From: Bacteroides bouchesdurhonensis
GTDB taxonomy: Bacteria; Bacteroidota; Bacteroidia; Bacteroidales; Bacteroidaceae
Assembly: GCF_900155865.1 (NCBI RefSeq)
Contig: NZ_LT707006.1
Location: 4,943,779 to 5,007,778 of the forward strand
Direction of reading: 5' to 3'
Length of the DNA: 64,000 nucleotides
This document shows, in pieces, positions 26,261 to 34,897 of the stretch (position 1 is the stretch's first letter; each line of letters opens with the position of its first letter). Under the pieces are notes generated by a model, which worked only from the letters and a program-made list of their open reading frames with translations, had not been told where the DNA came from and did not search any database. A program made the position numbers and the translations under genes.

Positions 26261-27805
26261 TCATTCTCCTACAATTTCTAATTCATCAAGAAACAAAGTA
26301 CTTCCACCTGCACCCTTAAATACATCCCCCTCCTTGCTTGAAGAACAAACAATAGCTAACTTATATTCTTTATTTGTATCATAAGCCTTTCCTTCAAAGA
26401 ATGTAAAGCTAATATCAAAATGAGTATATTCTACCTTCTCTGTGCCATCTGCTAATGCTGCTATTGCTACACGATATTCAGAAGTATTTATATCATGACC
26501 AGTTAAAGTTATTTCATTACCTTCCGCATCTTTTGCCTCATACAATATTGCAGCAATAGAACATTCATCCTTTTTATCAGGTATTTCTTCAACTTCTTCA
26601 GGAGTTGTAGCGCCTTCACCATCAAGGAATTTAGCACCAGAAATATATTTATACCATCCACGGAAAGAGACAGGGCGTTTGGCATAAGGAATTCCAAAGT
26701 GAGTACATCCAATACGGTCCTGCATCATATGACTGAGATTAGTATCAAAAGAACCAGTAAAGAATGAACCTGACGTAATAGCAGGCACTAATGTATTCGT
26801 TTTCGCACTAGTATCCATTGTTACCAATTTTATAGCAGACATTCCTTCTTTTGCATCATCTGTTTGATAAGCAGGCAAACCTGAAACTCCATATAGCTTA
26901 AGATAAGCTGCGCCAGGTGCACTTGTAGCCAGTTCATCAGTAGGCAAAGGTTTAAAATATTCATTATTTAAGACTCCTCCTGCTACTTTTTCCCATTCTT
27001 CAAATGAATATTTCATCAAGCTTTGTTTGCCTGCTATAGAAGCCACATAAACCTTTATAGTACCGTCCTCAGCTACTACTGTGTAAGTGACACTTTTCCC
27101 ATTAGAGAAATCTTGTGCCACTCCGCTCGCAGGGTTAACGACAGCTTTATCTGAAACAGTAATAGTAGGAACTAAAACAGCCAAATCTCCGTTAGCTGCT
27201 TCATCCAGCACTTTGAAAACGATAGTACCTTCACTCTCGTTTATAACTGGTGCTTCTGTTACAATTTCATTATCAATAGTGAAATTAATTATTTTTGCTT
27301 CTTTACTTTCATTGCCATTCAGACGAGTCCCCTTATATGTAACATTTACATCTTGACTCTGACCATCAAGATTTGCTTTGATATCCATATTAATATCAAC
27401 TGTACCATTCTTAATGGTTCCAGTAGCGTTAATTGTACAAGCAAGTGTTCCTACATTTAATGATTGAACCCCTGTAAATTTATAAATATCACCATTTTGG
27501 GTAAGTTTGCAATCGCTGAGTTTAATTTCAGGAATAACGATCAATCCTGGTATACTAAAGTTTTTCAGAGATAAATCGATAGAAGTATCACTTGCTTTTG
27601 AAATAGTAATATTCTGAGGCATAGGATCCCCAAAAGGTTCATTGAAAAGCTTAATATTCAATATTCCTTTATAATTTCCCACCATCTCTCCATCTATTGC
27701 AGCAGAGTAATTAGGATCATCGTCATCATCACTACAACCTGTAAAAAGACTGACAGAACAAATAAACATTAATAAATAGAATAAACTCTTTTTCATAATC
27801 TTCAT
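26261..27805 (-). CDS. Surface lipoprotein with calycin-like and PCMD domains
   Basis: A 514-residue lipoprotein: signal ending in lipobox LFTGC, then SDDDDD, a strong Bacteroides surface-export signal. Domain order: calycin-like barrel (about 35-160, with GNYKGILNIKL and QNITISKASDTSIDLSLKNF), a beta domain (about 165-260, SKEAKIINFTIDN to VASIAGK) and a C-terminal PCMD region ending GGSTLFLDELEIVGE. It is a close paralogue of the gene at 29844-31367. A 1715-bp IS lies 10 bp upstream of its start and separates it from the leader that resembles the paralogue's, so expression may be altered. The start at 27805 is used; an ATG three codons later also fits. Confidence 0.82.
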   Translation of the reverse strand: MKIMKKSLFYLLMFICSVSLFTGCSDDDDDPNYSAAIDGEMVGNYKGILNIKLFNEPFGDPMPQNITISKASDTSIDLSLKNFSIPGLIVIPEIKLSDCKLTQNGDIYKFTGVQSLNVGTLACTINATGTIKNGTVDINMDIKANLDGQSQDVNVTYKGTRLNGNESKEAKIINFTIDNEIVTEAPVINESEGTIVFKVLDEAANGDLAVLVPTITVSDKAVVNPASGVAQDFSNGKSVTYTVVAEDGTIKVYVASIAGKQSLMKYSFEEWEKVAGGVLNNEYFKPLPTDELATSAPGAAYLKLYGVSGLPAYQTDDAKEGMSAIKLVTMDTSAKTNTLVPAITSGSFFTGSFDTNLSHMMQDRIGCTHFGIPYAKRPVSFRGWYKYISGAKFLDGEGATTPEEVEEIPDKKDECSIAAILYEAKDAEGNEITLTGHDINTSEYRVAIAALADGTEKVEYTHFDISFTFFEGKAYDTNKEYKLAIVCSSSKEGDVFKGAGGSTLFLDELEIVGE

Positions 27806-28039
27806 ACTTTAATTAGGGATATTCAGTAAATGTCCCTCTTTCTTATAAATTAAGAGAACAGTTTTACTTTACGTGAGCTTTTCTCTTAATTTTTTTGTGT
27901 AAAGTCTCAAGTCTTGTATCTTTTTAATAGAATATTATTTACATATTCTTATTCTTTCTTCCCAACGGTACATTATGTATATGTCTTTTTAGGGGAAGTT
28001 AAAAACCTCTCCTCTTTTCTTCTTCTTCTTTTAGTCTGA

Positions 28040-29398
28040 TTATGCAGCCGTTCTTTTTTTCTTTTCGACCTTTTCTATCATAGATACCGCATTGGCCGTA
28101 TGTATTCCAAAGAAAATCCAAAGTATTTCCGTTTTCCTGTTTCTGGCTTTTATTCTGGCCAGTGAGTAATGTTGTTTCTGCGTTCCAAAACTTCCTTCCA
28201 GGCGGGTAGCCCTTTCACGGCTGAGTTCCGACCGTAAGATTTTCCGAAGTGGCTCATCTTTGGCAGCTCTTCCCTTACGCTTAAAGGAAGTACTTATATG
28301 ATATTTAGTACAAAATTTCCGGTTGGCATTATTAGCATAGATTGAATCCGCTGCAAGCGCCTTAACCCTGACCTTGGTCAGTTGTTGTTGCAAATGAATA
28401 CAGTCTTTCAAACGTACTCCTTCGTTAAAAGCCTTAAAGGAGATATGTTCTATGAAGGAGATTCCATCTATCTGTATATTGTTGACCTTGGCTCCGAACT
28501 CAACGGATTTGGTTTCCTTGCCTCTGATAATGGGGCGAAGGTAATGCCGGTCGATACTCACGATACGGTTGGACACTTTTTTGCCTGCAAATAAATTCTT
28601 CCCTTGCTCAAGGACCGTCTGTATGACCGAGAAACGCCTTTGGTAATCAGAGGATAGTGTAAGCCTGTGCCTGTAGGATGAATGAAGCTGCTCCAGCTGG
28701 TCCAGTAGCTTTTCCAATAACTGAAGTAGCCTGCGTTTAATCATACGGGTCTGTGATTTCCTGCGTTTACGCAGTTTACTGTAAGCAAGGTAGGCACGGC
28801 TTACATCAAGATACTTGTTACGGGGACGTTGTATGTGCAATGTACGGCAATGTTTGCACAGATGGCGATGAAGCCATACAATACCTTCCCATAAGAGTTT
28901 GACATCAGTAGGAAAGCGCAAATGACTTTCATAACAGGTGGCATCGGTCATACAGACATGAAGGTTCTCAAGATAAGGTTTCCAATGCTCAGCCAGAATA
29001 AGCTGGAGGGACTCAATATCAAGGCGGTCCGCTACTTCCTGACGAATCGCACTGACGATTTTAGGATTGGTCAGTGGATGAAGAGGATCAATCTGAACAC
29101 CACAAAATAACTGGTAATGAATATTACCGTTTAAATGCTCAATCAGTTGTGCATCGGAAAAGTTGGTATAGGACTTCAGGACCATCAAGGCTATTTTACC
29201 TTCGGGAGAAAAATAACTTTTACGACCCAAAGCAGAGGACTTCAAATGCATTTGCCGGGCCAGTTCCGAGAAAGGAAACAGAGCATGGAGGCGACCTAAT
29301 TCGCTCGTTGCAAAACTTTGACGATATTTTTTTAGCATATCGAACTCGGTAAAACCTAAACAAGGTTCGATTTCGGATATTTTTTGTATCTTTACCAT
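28040..29398 (-). CDS. Transposase of IS copy 2
   Basis: A 452-residue DDE transposase identical to that of copy 1 except Ile291 for Val. Intact, with the same DDE residues Asp152, Asp351 and Glu401. It reads toward the downstream lipoprotein gene, so weak read-out could drive that gene. Confidence 0.9.
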   Translation of the reverse strand: MVKIQKISEIEPCLGFTEFDMLKKYRQSFATSELGRLHALFPFSELARQMHLKSSALGRKSYFSPEGKIALMVLKSYTNFSDAQLIEHLNGNIHYQLFCGVQIDPLHPLTNPKIVSAIRQEVADRLDIESLQLILAEHWKPYLENLHVCMTDATCYESHLRFPTDVKLLWEGIVWLHRHLCKHCRTLHIQRPRNKYLDVSRAYLAYSKLRKRRKSQTRMIKRRLLQLLEKLLDQLEQLHSSYRHRLTLSSDYQRRFSVIQTVLEQGKNLFAGKKVSNRIVSIDRHYLRPIIRGKETKSVEFGAKVNNIQIDGISFIEHISFKAFNEGVRLKDCIHLQQQLTKVRVKALAADSIYANNANRKFCTKYHISTSFKRKGRAAKDEPLRKILRSELSRERATRLEGSFGTQKQHYSLARIKARNRKTEILWIFFGIHTANAVSMIEKVEKKKRTAA

Positions 29399-29471
29399 GT
29401 CTTTTTAGTTTAGATTACCCCCGTTTTGGCCGTCAAACCGTTTTTTGGGGGGAATGCTTAAAGATACAAAA

Positions 29472-29504
29472 AAGGCAACTAACTCGCAATGAATTAGTTG
29501 CCTT
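29472..29504 (-). terminator. Inward-facing terminator at the right end of IS copy 2
   Basis: Same 11-bp stem as in copy 1, AAGGCAACTAA/TTAGTTGCCTT, followed on the minus strand by TTTTTTG. Here it lies between the ancestral promoter side of the 26261-27805 lipoprotein and its coding sequence. Confidence 0.7.
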
Positions 29505-29536
29505 AAATTTTATTATTTTACGAATATCCCTAATTA

Positions 29537-29791
29537 TAAATATAACACAAAAAATCGATGCAAAGAAACACATTAAATCTATTATTTACAAGGTCTATTT
29601 TCTACATTTTGTGTTCTATTCTTAATACAAGAAAAGAAGAATAAGAGAAAATATTTTATTTAATAGTAACCATAATTCCTGAGCATTTGTTTCCCAATAT
29701 AATTTTAATTGTAAATATAGCTATTTAGCATTTGTTCTTAAGGAGTATATCATTTACAAGCACTCCCCAAACAAGTAGCATCAATACAACA
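29537..29791. other. Displaced leader of the IS-separated lipoprotein gene
   Basis: Bases about 29585-29627 match 31440-31482, upstream of the paralogous gene at 29844-31367, at roughly 36 of 43 positions (shared TTTACAAGGTCT, TACATTTT, TTAATA). This is therefore probably the original 5' region of the gene at 26261-27805, moved away by the IS. The rest holds nothing I recognise. Confidence 0.6.
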
Positions 29792-29821
29792 AATAAGGGA
29801 CGCCATTAGACGTCCCTTATT
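29792..29821 (-). terminator. Terminator of the second calycin/PCMD lipoprotein gene
   Basis: Perfect 11-bp arms AATAAGGGACG (29792-29802) and CGTCCCTTATT (29811-29821) with an 8-nt loop, just after the stop of the 29844-31367 gene. Confidence 0.75.
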
Positions 29822-29843
29822 AATTATCATAAAATCAATCACG

Positions 29844-31367
29844 TCATCTAGGAGTAACTTTAAAATTATCAACAATTAAAGTACTTCCCGGGGCACCTTG
29901 ATAAAAATCTCCTTCTGCACTTGAAGCACAAACAACAGCTATATAATAGTTCTTAGAAGGATCATAGGTTTTACCTTCCAGAAGCTTGAAAGGTATAGAA
30001 AAATCAGTCCAATCATCTTTCGGTCCGTCATATTCTAAAGCCGCACGCATTATTATACGTGGTGATGTACCAATATAAACATTCTCATCATTATAATCTC
30101 CTGTTAATGGTATATTATTATTATTTTCATCTAAAGCTTCTTCATACAACACTGCATAAATAGAGAACTCGTCAGTTTTATCTGTTATAACCTTATTTTT
30201 ATTATCATAATAAATATCACCAGGAGTATATTTATACGATCCAGAAAGTGTAGCAGGTTCTCCTACAAAAGGAACACCAAATTTAGTACTATTCAAAGGA
30301 TTCAACATATCCGTTTTGAAAGAGCCAGTAAACAGAGAACCAGAAGTGACGTAAGGGATCATACCTCCAAAAGCCTCGTTAAAGTCCATATCATTTTGAT
30401 AGATAAAGGTATAAATAGTTTTAACCTGAGCTGCTTTTCCTTCTTTTCCCTCTACTGGAATGACAGGATAATCAAATGTAACACCAATCTGACCAAACAT
30501 ATCATTAATTTGCATTAATCCCGGATTGCTAGTGCCATACTTACCTATAGGAGTTTGAAAAGATTCATTAGAACCACTTGTCTCAGTATTTACTGTTGTC
30601 CATTCATCTAGTTTTATATTAATCTCCTTTCCACCAACTGATACAGTATACTGCTTCTTAAAAATACCATCTTCAGATGTAACTGTATAAATAACAGGAC
30701 TTGTGAAATCTTGCGCAACACCACTCGGTTTATCAACAACAGCACCTTTTGAAATTGTAAACGTAGGAATCAATGTACTCAATTGCTCATCTGTAATATC
30801 ATCCGAAACAATAAAAGTAATATCAGTACCATCAATTACAGGTTGATTAATAACTAAATCATTATCAAATGAGTAAGTCAATATATTAGCTTCAGAGCTT
30901 TTATCAGTAGCCAATTTTGTACCTGTAAAATTAACATCAACATTCAAAACAGCAACTAATACATTAATATTCATTGTCAATTTTCCATCATTGATTAACC
31001 CTGAAACGCTCAAATTACAATCGCCAACTAATAATTTCACGACTCCAGCACCTGTAAAAGAACAACTATTTCCTTCTTTTACTACTTTAATCCCATCTAA
31101 TTTTATATCACCTAATTCTCCAATACCTGGATAAGAGAACTTCTTTAATTCCATTTTTATTTGGTTCTCACCAGTCTTTGAAATATAAATCTTCTGGGGA
31201 ATATCACTTTCTTTGCCCAGATCACCAGCATCGACATCAAGTGTACCTAAATATACACCATCAAATTCACCATCTTGAATATATTGCGTTTTATCATCAT
31301 CACTACATGCAGTAAATGACATGGCTAAGCACAATAATACAAATAAATAAAACAAATTTCTCTTCAT
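29844..31367 (-). CDS. Surface lipoprotein with calycin-like and PCMD domains
   Basis: A 507-residue paralogue of the protein at 26261-27805. Lipobox SFTAC is followed by SDDDK, a surface-export signal. The calycin-like barrel (about 35-155) has GVYLGTLDVDA and QKIYISKTGENQIKMELKKF; then comes a beta domain (about 160-250, with VVDKPSGVAQDF, shared almost exactly as VVNPASGVAQDF) and the C-terminal PCMD region ending GAPGSTLIVDNFKV. Function unknown; surface glycan binding is a plausible inference. Its own leader is intact. Confidence 0.82.
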   Translation of the reverse strand: MKRNLFYLFVLLCLAMSFTACSDDDKTQYIQDGEFDGVYLGTLDVDAGDLGKESDIPQKIYISKTGENQIKMELKKFSYPGIGELGDIKLDGIKVVKEGNSCSFTGAGVVKLLVGDCNLSVSGLINDGKLTMNINVLVAVLNVDVNFTGTKLATDKSSEANILTYSFDNDLVINQPVIDGTDITFIVSDDITDEQLSTLIPTFTISKGAVVDKPSGVAQDFTSPVIYTVTSEDGIFKKQYTVSVGGKEINIKLDEWTTVNTETSGSNESFQTPIGKYGTSNPGLMQINDMFGQIGVTFDYPVIPVEGKEGKAAQVKTIYTFIYQNDMDFNEAFGGMIPYVTSGSLFTGSFKTDMLNPLNSTKFGVPFVGEPATLSGSYKYTPGDIYYDNKNKVITDKTDEFSIYAVLYEEALDENNNNIPLTGDYNDENVYIGTSPRIIMRAALEYDGPKDDWTDFSIPFKLLEGKTYDPSKNYYIAVVCASSAEGDFYQGAPGSTLIVDNFKVTPR

Positions 31368-31709
31368 AATCTTTATATTTAGTTATTAAGCTATTTTTAA
31401 CACAGGAAATGGGTACAAAATAAACAAATTAATAAATCCTTTACAAGGTCTGTTTTTTACATTTTATGTTCCATCTTTAATATTTTAAAGACAAACAATC
31501 ATTTCCCCCTATTTTATTGACTATTTATTCATATTCAATAAAATGGCTTTCAATGCTTTACGAATCATTTAAACCCAAGAATCTGTAACAAAGATCTCTA
31601 CATAACATTACATTTTCAGTTTACAACTTGGTTCACTTAAATAGAATTTTCTGGTTTACATCTTGGTTTACATAAGTCGCATAAATCAAGCCAAAAACCA
31701 GCTTAATCA
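31368..31709. other. Intergenic region upstream of the lipoprotein
   Basis: Contains the leader copy shared with 29585-29627 (at 31440-31482). The remainder, up to the ISAon1-like element, has no gene I can support. Confidence 0.5.
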
Positions 31710-31761
31710 GGGTCAGTCCAAAAATCCTGTGGGTATGTTATGTTAATACGCGAAAGTAATC

Positions 31762-31769
31762 TATCTTTG
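31762..31769 (+). promoter_or_regulatory. -7 element of the ISAon1-like transposase
   Basis: TATCTTTG matches TANNTTTG. It lies 28 bp before the ATG at 31797 and after the in-frame ATG at 31740, favouring the later start. Confidence 0.5.
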
Positions 31770-31796
31770 CGGTTAGATTTTAACAACAACAATCCA

Positions 31797-32159
31797 ATGA
31801 ATTCTAGTCGCACCCTACATAAGTTACTACGAGTCATCTTCCCCGAAGTTTTAATGGAGTATTTTGAGATTTCCGGTTGGCATGACGACTCTGCCAAAAT
31901 CGAAGTTTGGCTTGATGAAAAGAACTACCTGGAACGTTCCGATTACAAGAGTGGAACTGTGATTTCACATGGTTTTACAGATGAGAAAGTTATCCAGGAC
32001 TTTCCTCTTCGTGGCAAACCGGTTTATCTCCACGTAAGACGTCGCCGCTGGTATGACAAGGCTAGCGGGGAAACGTTTTCCTATACCTACGATGATCTTA
32101 CTGCCGAAGGGACGAAACTCACTCCTGAGTTCGTTGCTTTTTTAAAAGAAGAAGATTGA
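31797..32159 (+). CDS. ISAon1-type transposase N-terminal protein (orfA)
   Basis: A 120-residue protein (MNSSRTLHKLLRVIFPEVLM ... FLKEED). It matches the separate N-terminal region annotated with ISAon1-type transposases in Bacteroides, with a basic segment HVRRRRWYDKAS likely to contact DNA. The frame is open from 31740, but that ATG lies upstream of the -7 box. It ends 13 bp after the frame of orfB opens, and orfB has no ATG near its beginning. Confidence 0.75.
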   Translation: MNSSRTLHKLLRVIFPEVLMEYFEISGWHDDSAKIEVWLDEKNYLERSDYKSGTVISHGFTDEKVIQDFPLRGKPVYLHVRRRRWYDKASGETFSYTYDDLTAEGTKLTPEFVAFLKEED

Positions 32160-33138
32160 AACTACGGCGGCCAGTATAAGCTCCATAGCAGATGCTTATG
32201 GGGTAAACGGTAAACAGCTAGCTTCACAGTACAAGGAGTTTATCAGCGCATACAGAGAGTGGGACCAGTTGGACCATGCCACAGACTATGTCCTGTTCAA
32301 GCAGAACCTGGGTCCCAGCCTTTGTATTGACGAGACTTCCTTGAGCTGCGGAGAATTATATACTGTTGTCACTAACCGTGCGGGGCGTGGTGGCAGAGGC
32401 ACCCTTGTGGCCATGATACGTGGCACGAAGTCTGAAGACGTCATCAAGGTACTTGAAATGATTCATGTCTCCAAGCGCAAGACGGTCAAGGAGGTCACTT
32501 TGGACCTTTCGCCGACCATGATGCGGATTGTCCGAACGGCTTTTCCCAACGCCACTATGACCAATGACCGGTTTCATGTACAGAAGCTCTTTTATGAGGC
32601 AATTGATGAACTCAGGATTACTTATCGCTGGATGGCACGGGATCTGGAGAACGATGAAATTCAGCGGTGCAGGGAGCAGGGTATAGACTATGTTCCGTTT
32701 CGATATGCCAATGGCGATACCCGTAAGCAGCTGCTGGCAAGGGCTAAGCATGTACTTGTCAAGCATTTTAGCAAATGGACTGAATCCCAAAGAATACGTG
32801 CGGAAATCATATTCAAACATTATCCGGAACTGAAATCAGTTTACGACTTGGCTATAGAGTTGACCAATATATACAATAAGCACTATGACAAGGATGTGGC
32901 ACGTGGAAAGCTTGCCTTGTGGTACAATAAGATAGAAAAGCTTGGATACGGATGTTTCAGAACCGTAACGAATACCATGCAGAACTATTATGAAACAATA
33001 CTAAACTATTTCGTTAACAGGGAAACGAATGCATTTGCAGAATCATTCAATGCAAAAATCAAAGCCTTCAGAGCACAGTTTAGGGGAGTCGGAGATATAC
33101 CTTTCTTTATTTTTAGATTATGCAAACTAACTGTATAG
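32146..33138 (+). CDS. ISAon1/ISL3-like transposase catalytic protein (orfB), frame-shifted from orfA
   Basis: The open frame runs from just after a stop at 32143-32145. Translation begins KKKIETTAASISSIADAYGV and continues into an ISL3-like DDE core: LCIDETSLSCGELYTVVTNR, VTLDLSPTMMRIVRTAFP, TNDRFHVQKLF, and the glutamate region NAFAESFNAKIKAFRAQFRG near the end. The first possible start is TTG at 32269, after the domain has begun, so fusion to orfA by frameshifting is likely. The shift needed is +1 (or -2). Confidence 0.75.
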   Translation, partial: KKKIETTAASISSIADAYGVNGKQLASQYKEFISAYREWDQLDHATDYVLFKQNLGPSLCIDETSLSCGELYTVVTNRAGRGGRGTLVAMIRGTKSEDVIKVLEMIHVSKRKTVKEVTLDLSPTMMRIVRTAFPNATMTNDRFHVQKLFYEAIDELRITYRWMARDLENDEIQRCREQGIDYVPFRYANGDTRKQLLARAKHVLVKHFSKWTESQRIRAEIIFKHYPELKSVYDLAIELTNIYNKHYDKDVARGKLALWYNKIEKLGYGCFRTVTNTMQNYYETILNYFVNRETNAFAESFNAKIKAFRAQFRGVGDIPFFIFRLCKLTV

Positions 33139-33220
33139 ATTTAACATACCCACAGGATTTTCGGACTGACCCCTTAATCAGCACTAGAGACAGGATAGCT
33201 CCATGACAGGCATATAAACA

Positions 33221-33255
33221 AAAAGCTCCGTAAATCAATGATTTACAGAGCTTTT
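33221..33255 (-). terminator. Terminator of the tRNA-Gly/tRNA-Leu transcript
   Basis: Arms AAAAGCTCCGTAAATCA (33221-33237) and TGATTTACAGAGCTTTT (33239-33255) form a long stem with one mismatch, followed on the minus strand by T-rich sequence. Confidence 0.8.
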
Positions 33256-33270
33256 AATCAAGAATACTCG

Positions 33271-33354
33271 TACTCGAAGCGGGACTTGAACCCGCACAGC
33301 CGCAATGGCCAAAGGATTTTAAGTCCTTCGTGTCTACCATTCCACCATTCGAGC
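33271..33354 (-). tRNA. tRNA-Leu (TAA)
   Basis: An 84-nt class II tRNA with acceptor GCTCGAA/TTCGAGT, anticodon loop CTTAAAA (anticodon TAA), a long variable arm typical of Leu and the T arm GCGGGTTCAAGTCCCGC. A73 is the Leu discriminator. CCA is not encoded. Confidence 0.93.
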
Positions 33355-33368
33355 ATCCTTTCAAAGAG

Positions 33369-33441
33369 AGCGGAAAACGAGACTCGAACTCGCGACCCTA
33401 ACCTTGGCAAGGTTATGCTCTACCAACTGAGCTATTTCCGC
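33369..33441 (-). tRNA. tRNA-Gly (GCC)
   Basis: A 73-nt tRNA with acceptor GCGGAAA/TTTCCGC, anticodon stem AACCT/AGGTT around TGCCA (anticodon GCC), and T arm with GTTCGAGTC. U73 fits bacterial tRNA-Gly. It is first in a two-tRNA transcript with Leu. Confidence 0.93.
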
Positions 33442-33457
33442 GTTTTTTCAACGGGTG

Positions 33458-33489
33458 CAAAGATAAGGAGATTTGTTCTTTCTGCCAAA
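33458..33489 (-). promoter_or_regulatory. Bacteroides-type promoter of the tRNA-Gly/Leu unit
   Basis: On the minus strand TTTG (33489-33486) and TATCTTTG (33465-33458) are separated by 20 bp, ending 16 bp before the tRNA-Gly 5' end. Confidence 0.8.
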
Positions 33490-33533
33490 TCTTTTCGGAG
33501 GAAAGTTTAAAAACAATCCTCCAAATTCTCATT

Positions 33534-34874
33534 TTATCGACCAAGAAGAGCTTTTTCGGCAGCTTCCATACCAAAAAAATTAAAATCTTCGACTACTTGT
33601 TGCATCAAAGCAGAAATTTCAGCATTACAAAGATTGCCAATACTGCCTTCATGCGTATGATGAACTTCTTTACTGTGAGTAAACTTACCAGCCTCAATAT
33701 CCAAACCTACTTTTTTATATGCATCACGAAAAGGCACTCCTTCCCGAGCCAATCGGTTCACTTCTTCAACACTAAAAATCAAAAGATATTTATCATCATC
33801 CAATATATGCTCATTGACCTTAATTTCCTCCATAATATATGTCGTCATTTGCAAACAATCTTTCAGTTCTTGGAAAGCAGGTAAAAAGACTTCCTTGATA
33901 ATCTGCAAATCACGAAAATAACCGGAAGGTAAATTATTGGCAATCATCATTATCTGCTGAGGTAGTGATTGCAGCTTATTACATTTGGCACGAGTCAGTT
34001 CAAATACATCCGGATTCTTTTTATGAGGCATTATACTAGAACCTGTCGTACATTCGTCCGGCAATTTCACAAAACCGAAGTTTTGGCTATTGAACATACA
34101 GGCATCAAATGCAAGTTTGGAAATAGTTCCGGCAATAGATGCTAAGGCAAATGCCACATTACGTTCCATTTTACCACGCCCCATTTGGGCATATACTACA
34201 TTATAATTCAAAGAATCAAAACCGAGTAATTGAGTTGTCATCGTACGGTTCAATGGAAACGAAGAACCGTATCCGGCAGCAGAACCTAACGGATTGCGAT
34301 TACACATCTTAAATGCAGCTTGTAAGAAAAGCATATCATCTACCAAACTCTCAGCATATGCACCAAACCATAAGCCAAATGATGACGGCATTGCAATCTG
34401 CAAATGGGTATATCCCGGCATCAGTACATTCTTATAGCGTTCACTTTGACGAATCAACACATGGAAAAGTTGCTCTACAGATTCTGCTATCTCTTTAATC
34501 TGAGTGCGTGTAAAGAGTTTCAGATCAAGCAAAACCTGGTCATTGCGAGAACGGCCACTATGAATTTTTTTTCCAACATCCCCCAAACGCCTCGTTAACA
34601 TCAATTCAACTTGCGAATGTACATCTTCTACTCCTTCTTCAATCACAAAATCACCTTTTTCAGCAGAAGCATAGATATTTTTTAGTTCAGCAAGCAACTG
34701 AGCCAATTCTTCCTTTGTCAACAGACCGATGCTCTCAAGCATCGTTATATGTGCCATCGAGCCCAACACATCATGTTTAGCAAGATAGAGGTCCATTTCA
34801 CGATCACGTCCCACCGTGAACTGTTCAATATCCTTATTCACCTGAACGGATTTTTCCCAAAGTTTCTGTGCCAT
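33534..34874 (-). CDS. argH: Argininosuccinate lyase
   Basis: A 446-residue ArgH. The fumarase/aspartase signature GSSIMPHKKN is at 278-287 and GRSRNDQVLLDLKLF near 104-118. It splits argininosuccinate into arginine and fumarate, completing the pathway whose other genes are at 13.4-17.8 and 53.1 kb. It follows the SRPBCC gene after 23 bp on the same strand, an unrelated partner. Confidence 0.96.
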   Translation of the reverse strand: MAQKLWEKSVQVNKDIEQFTVGRDREMDLYLAKHDVLGSMAHITMLESIGLLTKEELAQLLAELKNIYASAEKGDFVIEEGVEDVHSQVELMLTRRLGDVGKKIHSGRSRNDQVLLDLKLFTRTQIKEIAESVEQLFHVLIRQSERYKNVLMPGYTHLQIAMPSSFGLWFGAYAESLVDDMLFLQAAFKMCNRNPLGSAAGYGSSFPLNRTMTTQLLGFDSLNYNVVYAQMGRGKMERNVAFALASIAGTISKLAFDACMFNSQNFGFVKLPDECTTGSSIMPHKKNPDVFELTRAKCNKLQSLPQQIMMIANNLPSGYFRDLQIIKEVFLPAFQELKDCLQMTTYIMEEIKVNEHILDDDKYLLIFSVEEVNRLAREGVPFRDAYKKVGLDIEAGKFTHSKEVHHTHEGSIGNLCNAEISALMQQVVEDFNFFGMEAAEKALLGR

Positions 34875-34897
34875 ATATTTAAGAAGGTGTTTCTTTA

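Larger units (their letters stand above)
27816..29530 (-). mobile_element. 1715-bp insertion sequence, copy 2
   Basis: Same length and ends as copy 1, in the same orientation. It is flanked by a 6-bp duplication TAATTA (27810-27815 and 29531-29536), different from that of copy 1, so the two insertions are independent. The left end is 10 bp from the start codon of the lipoprotein at 26261-27805. Confidence 0.93.
31710..33173 (+). mobile_element. ISAon1-like insertion sequence, complete
   Basis: A 1464-bp element with long terminal inverted repeats: both ends read GGGTCAGTCC, A or G, then AAAATCCTGTGGGTATGTTA inward. It is flanked by a 7-bp duplication TTAATCA (31703-31709 and 33174-33180), so the insertion is intact and probably recent. 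It carries an N-terminal orfA and an ISL3-like orfB in a different frame. Confidence 0.92.

Noticed and set aside
24162..29536. Composite transposon made of the two 1715-bp IS copies
   Set aside because: Each copy has its own distinct 6-bp target duplication, so they inserted independently.
32141..32177. Standard -1 frameshift linking orfA and orfB of the ISAon1-like element
   Set aside because: A -1 shift at TTTAAAA leads to a stop at 32177 and does not reach the catalytic frame.
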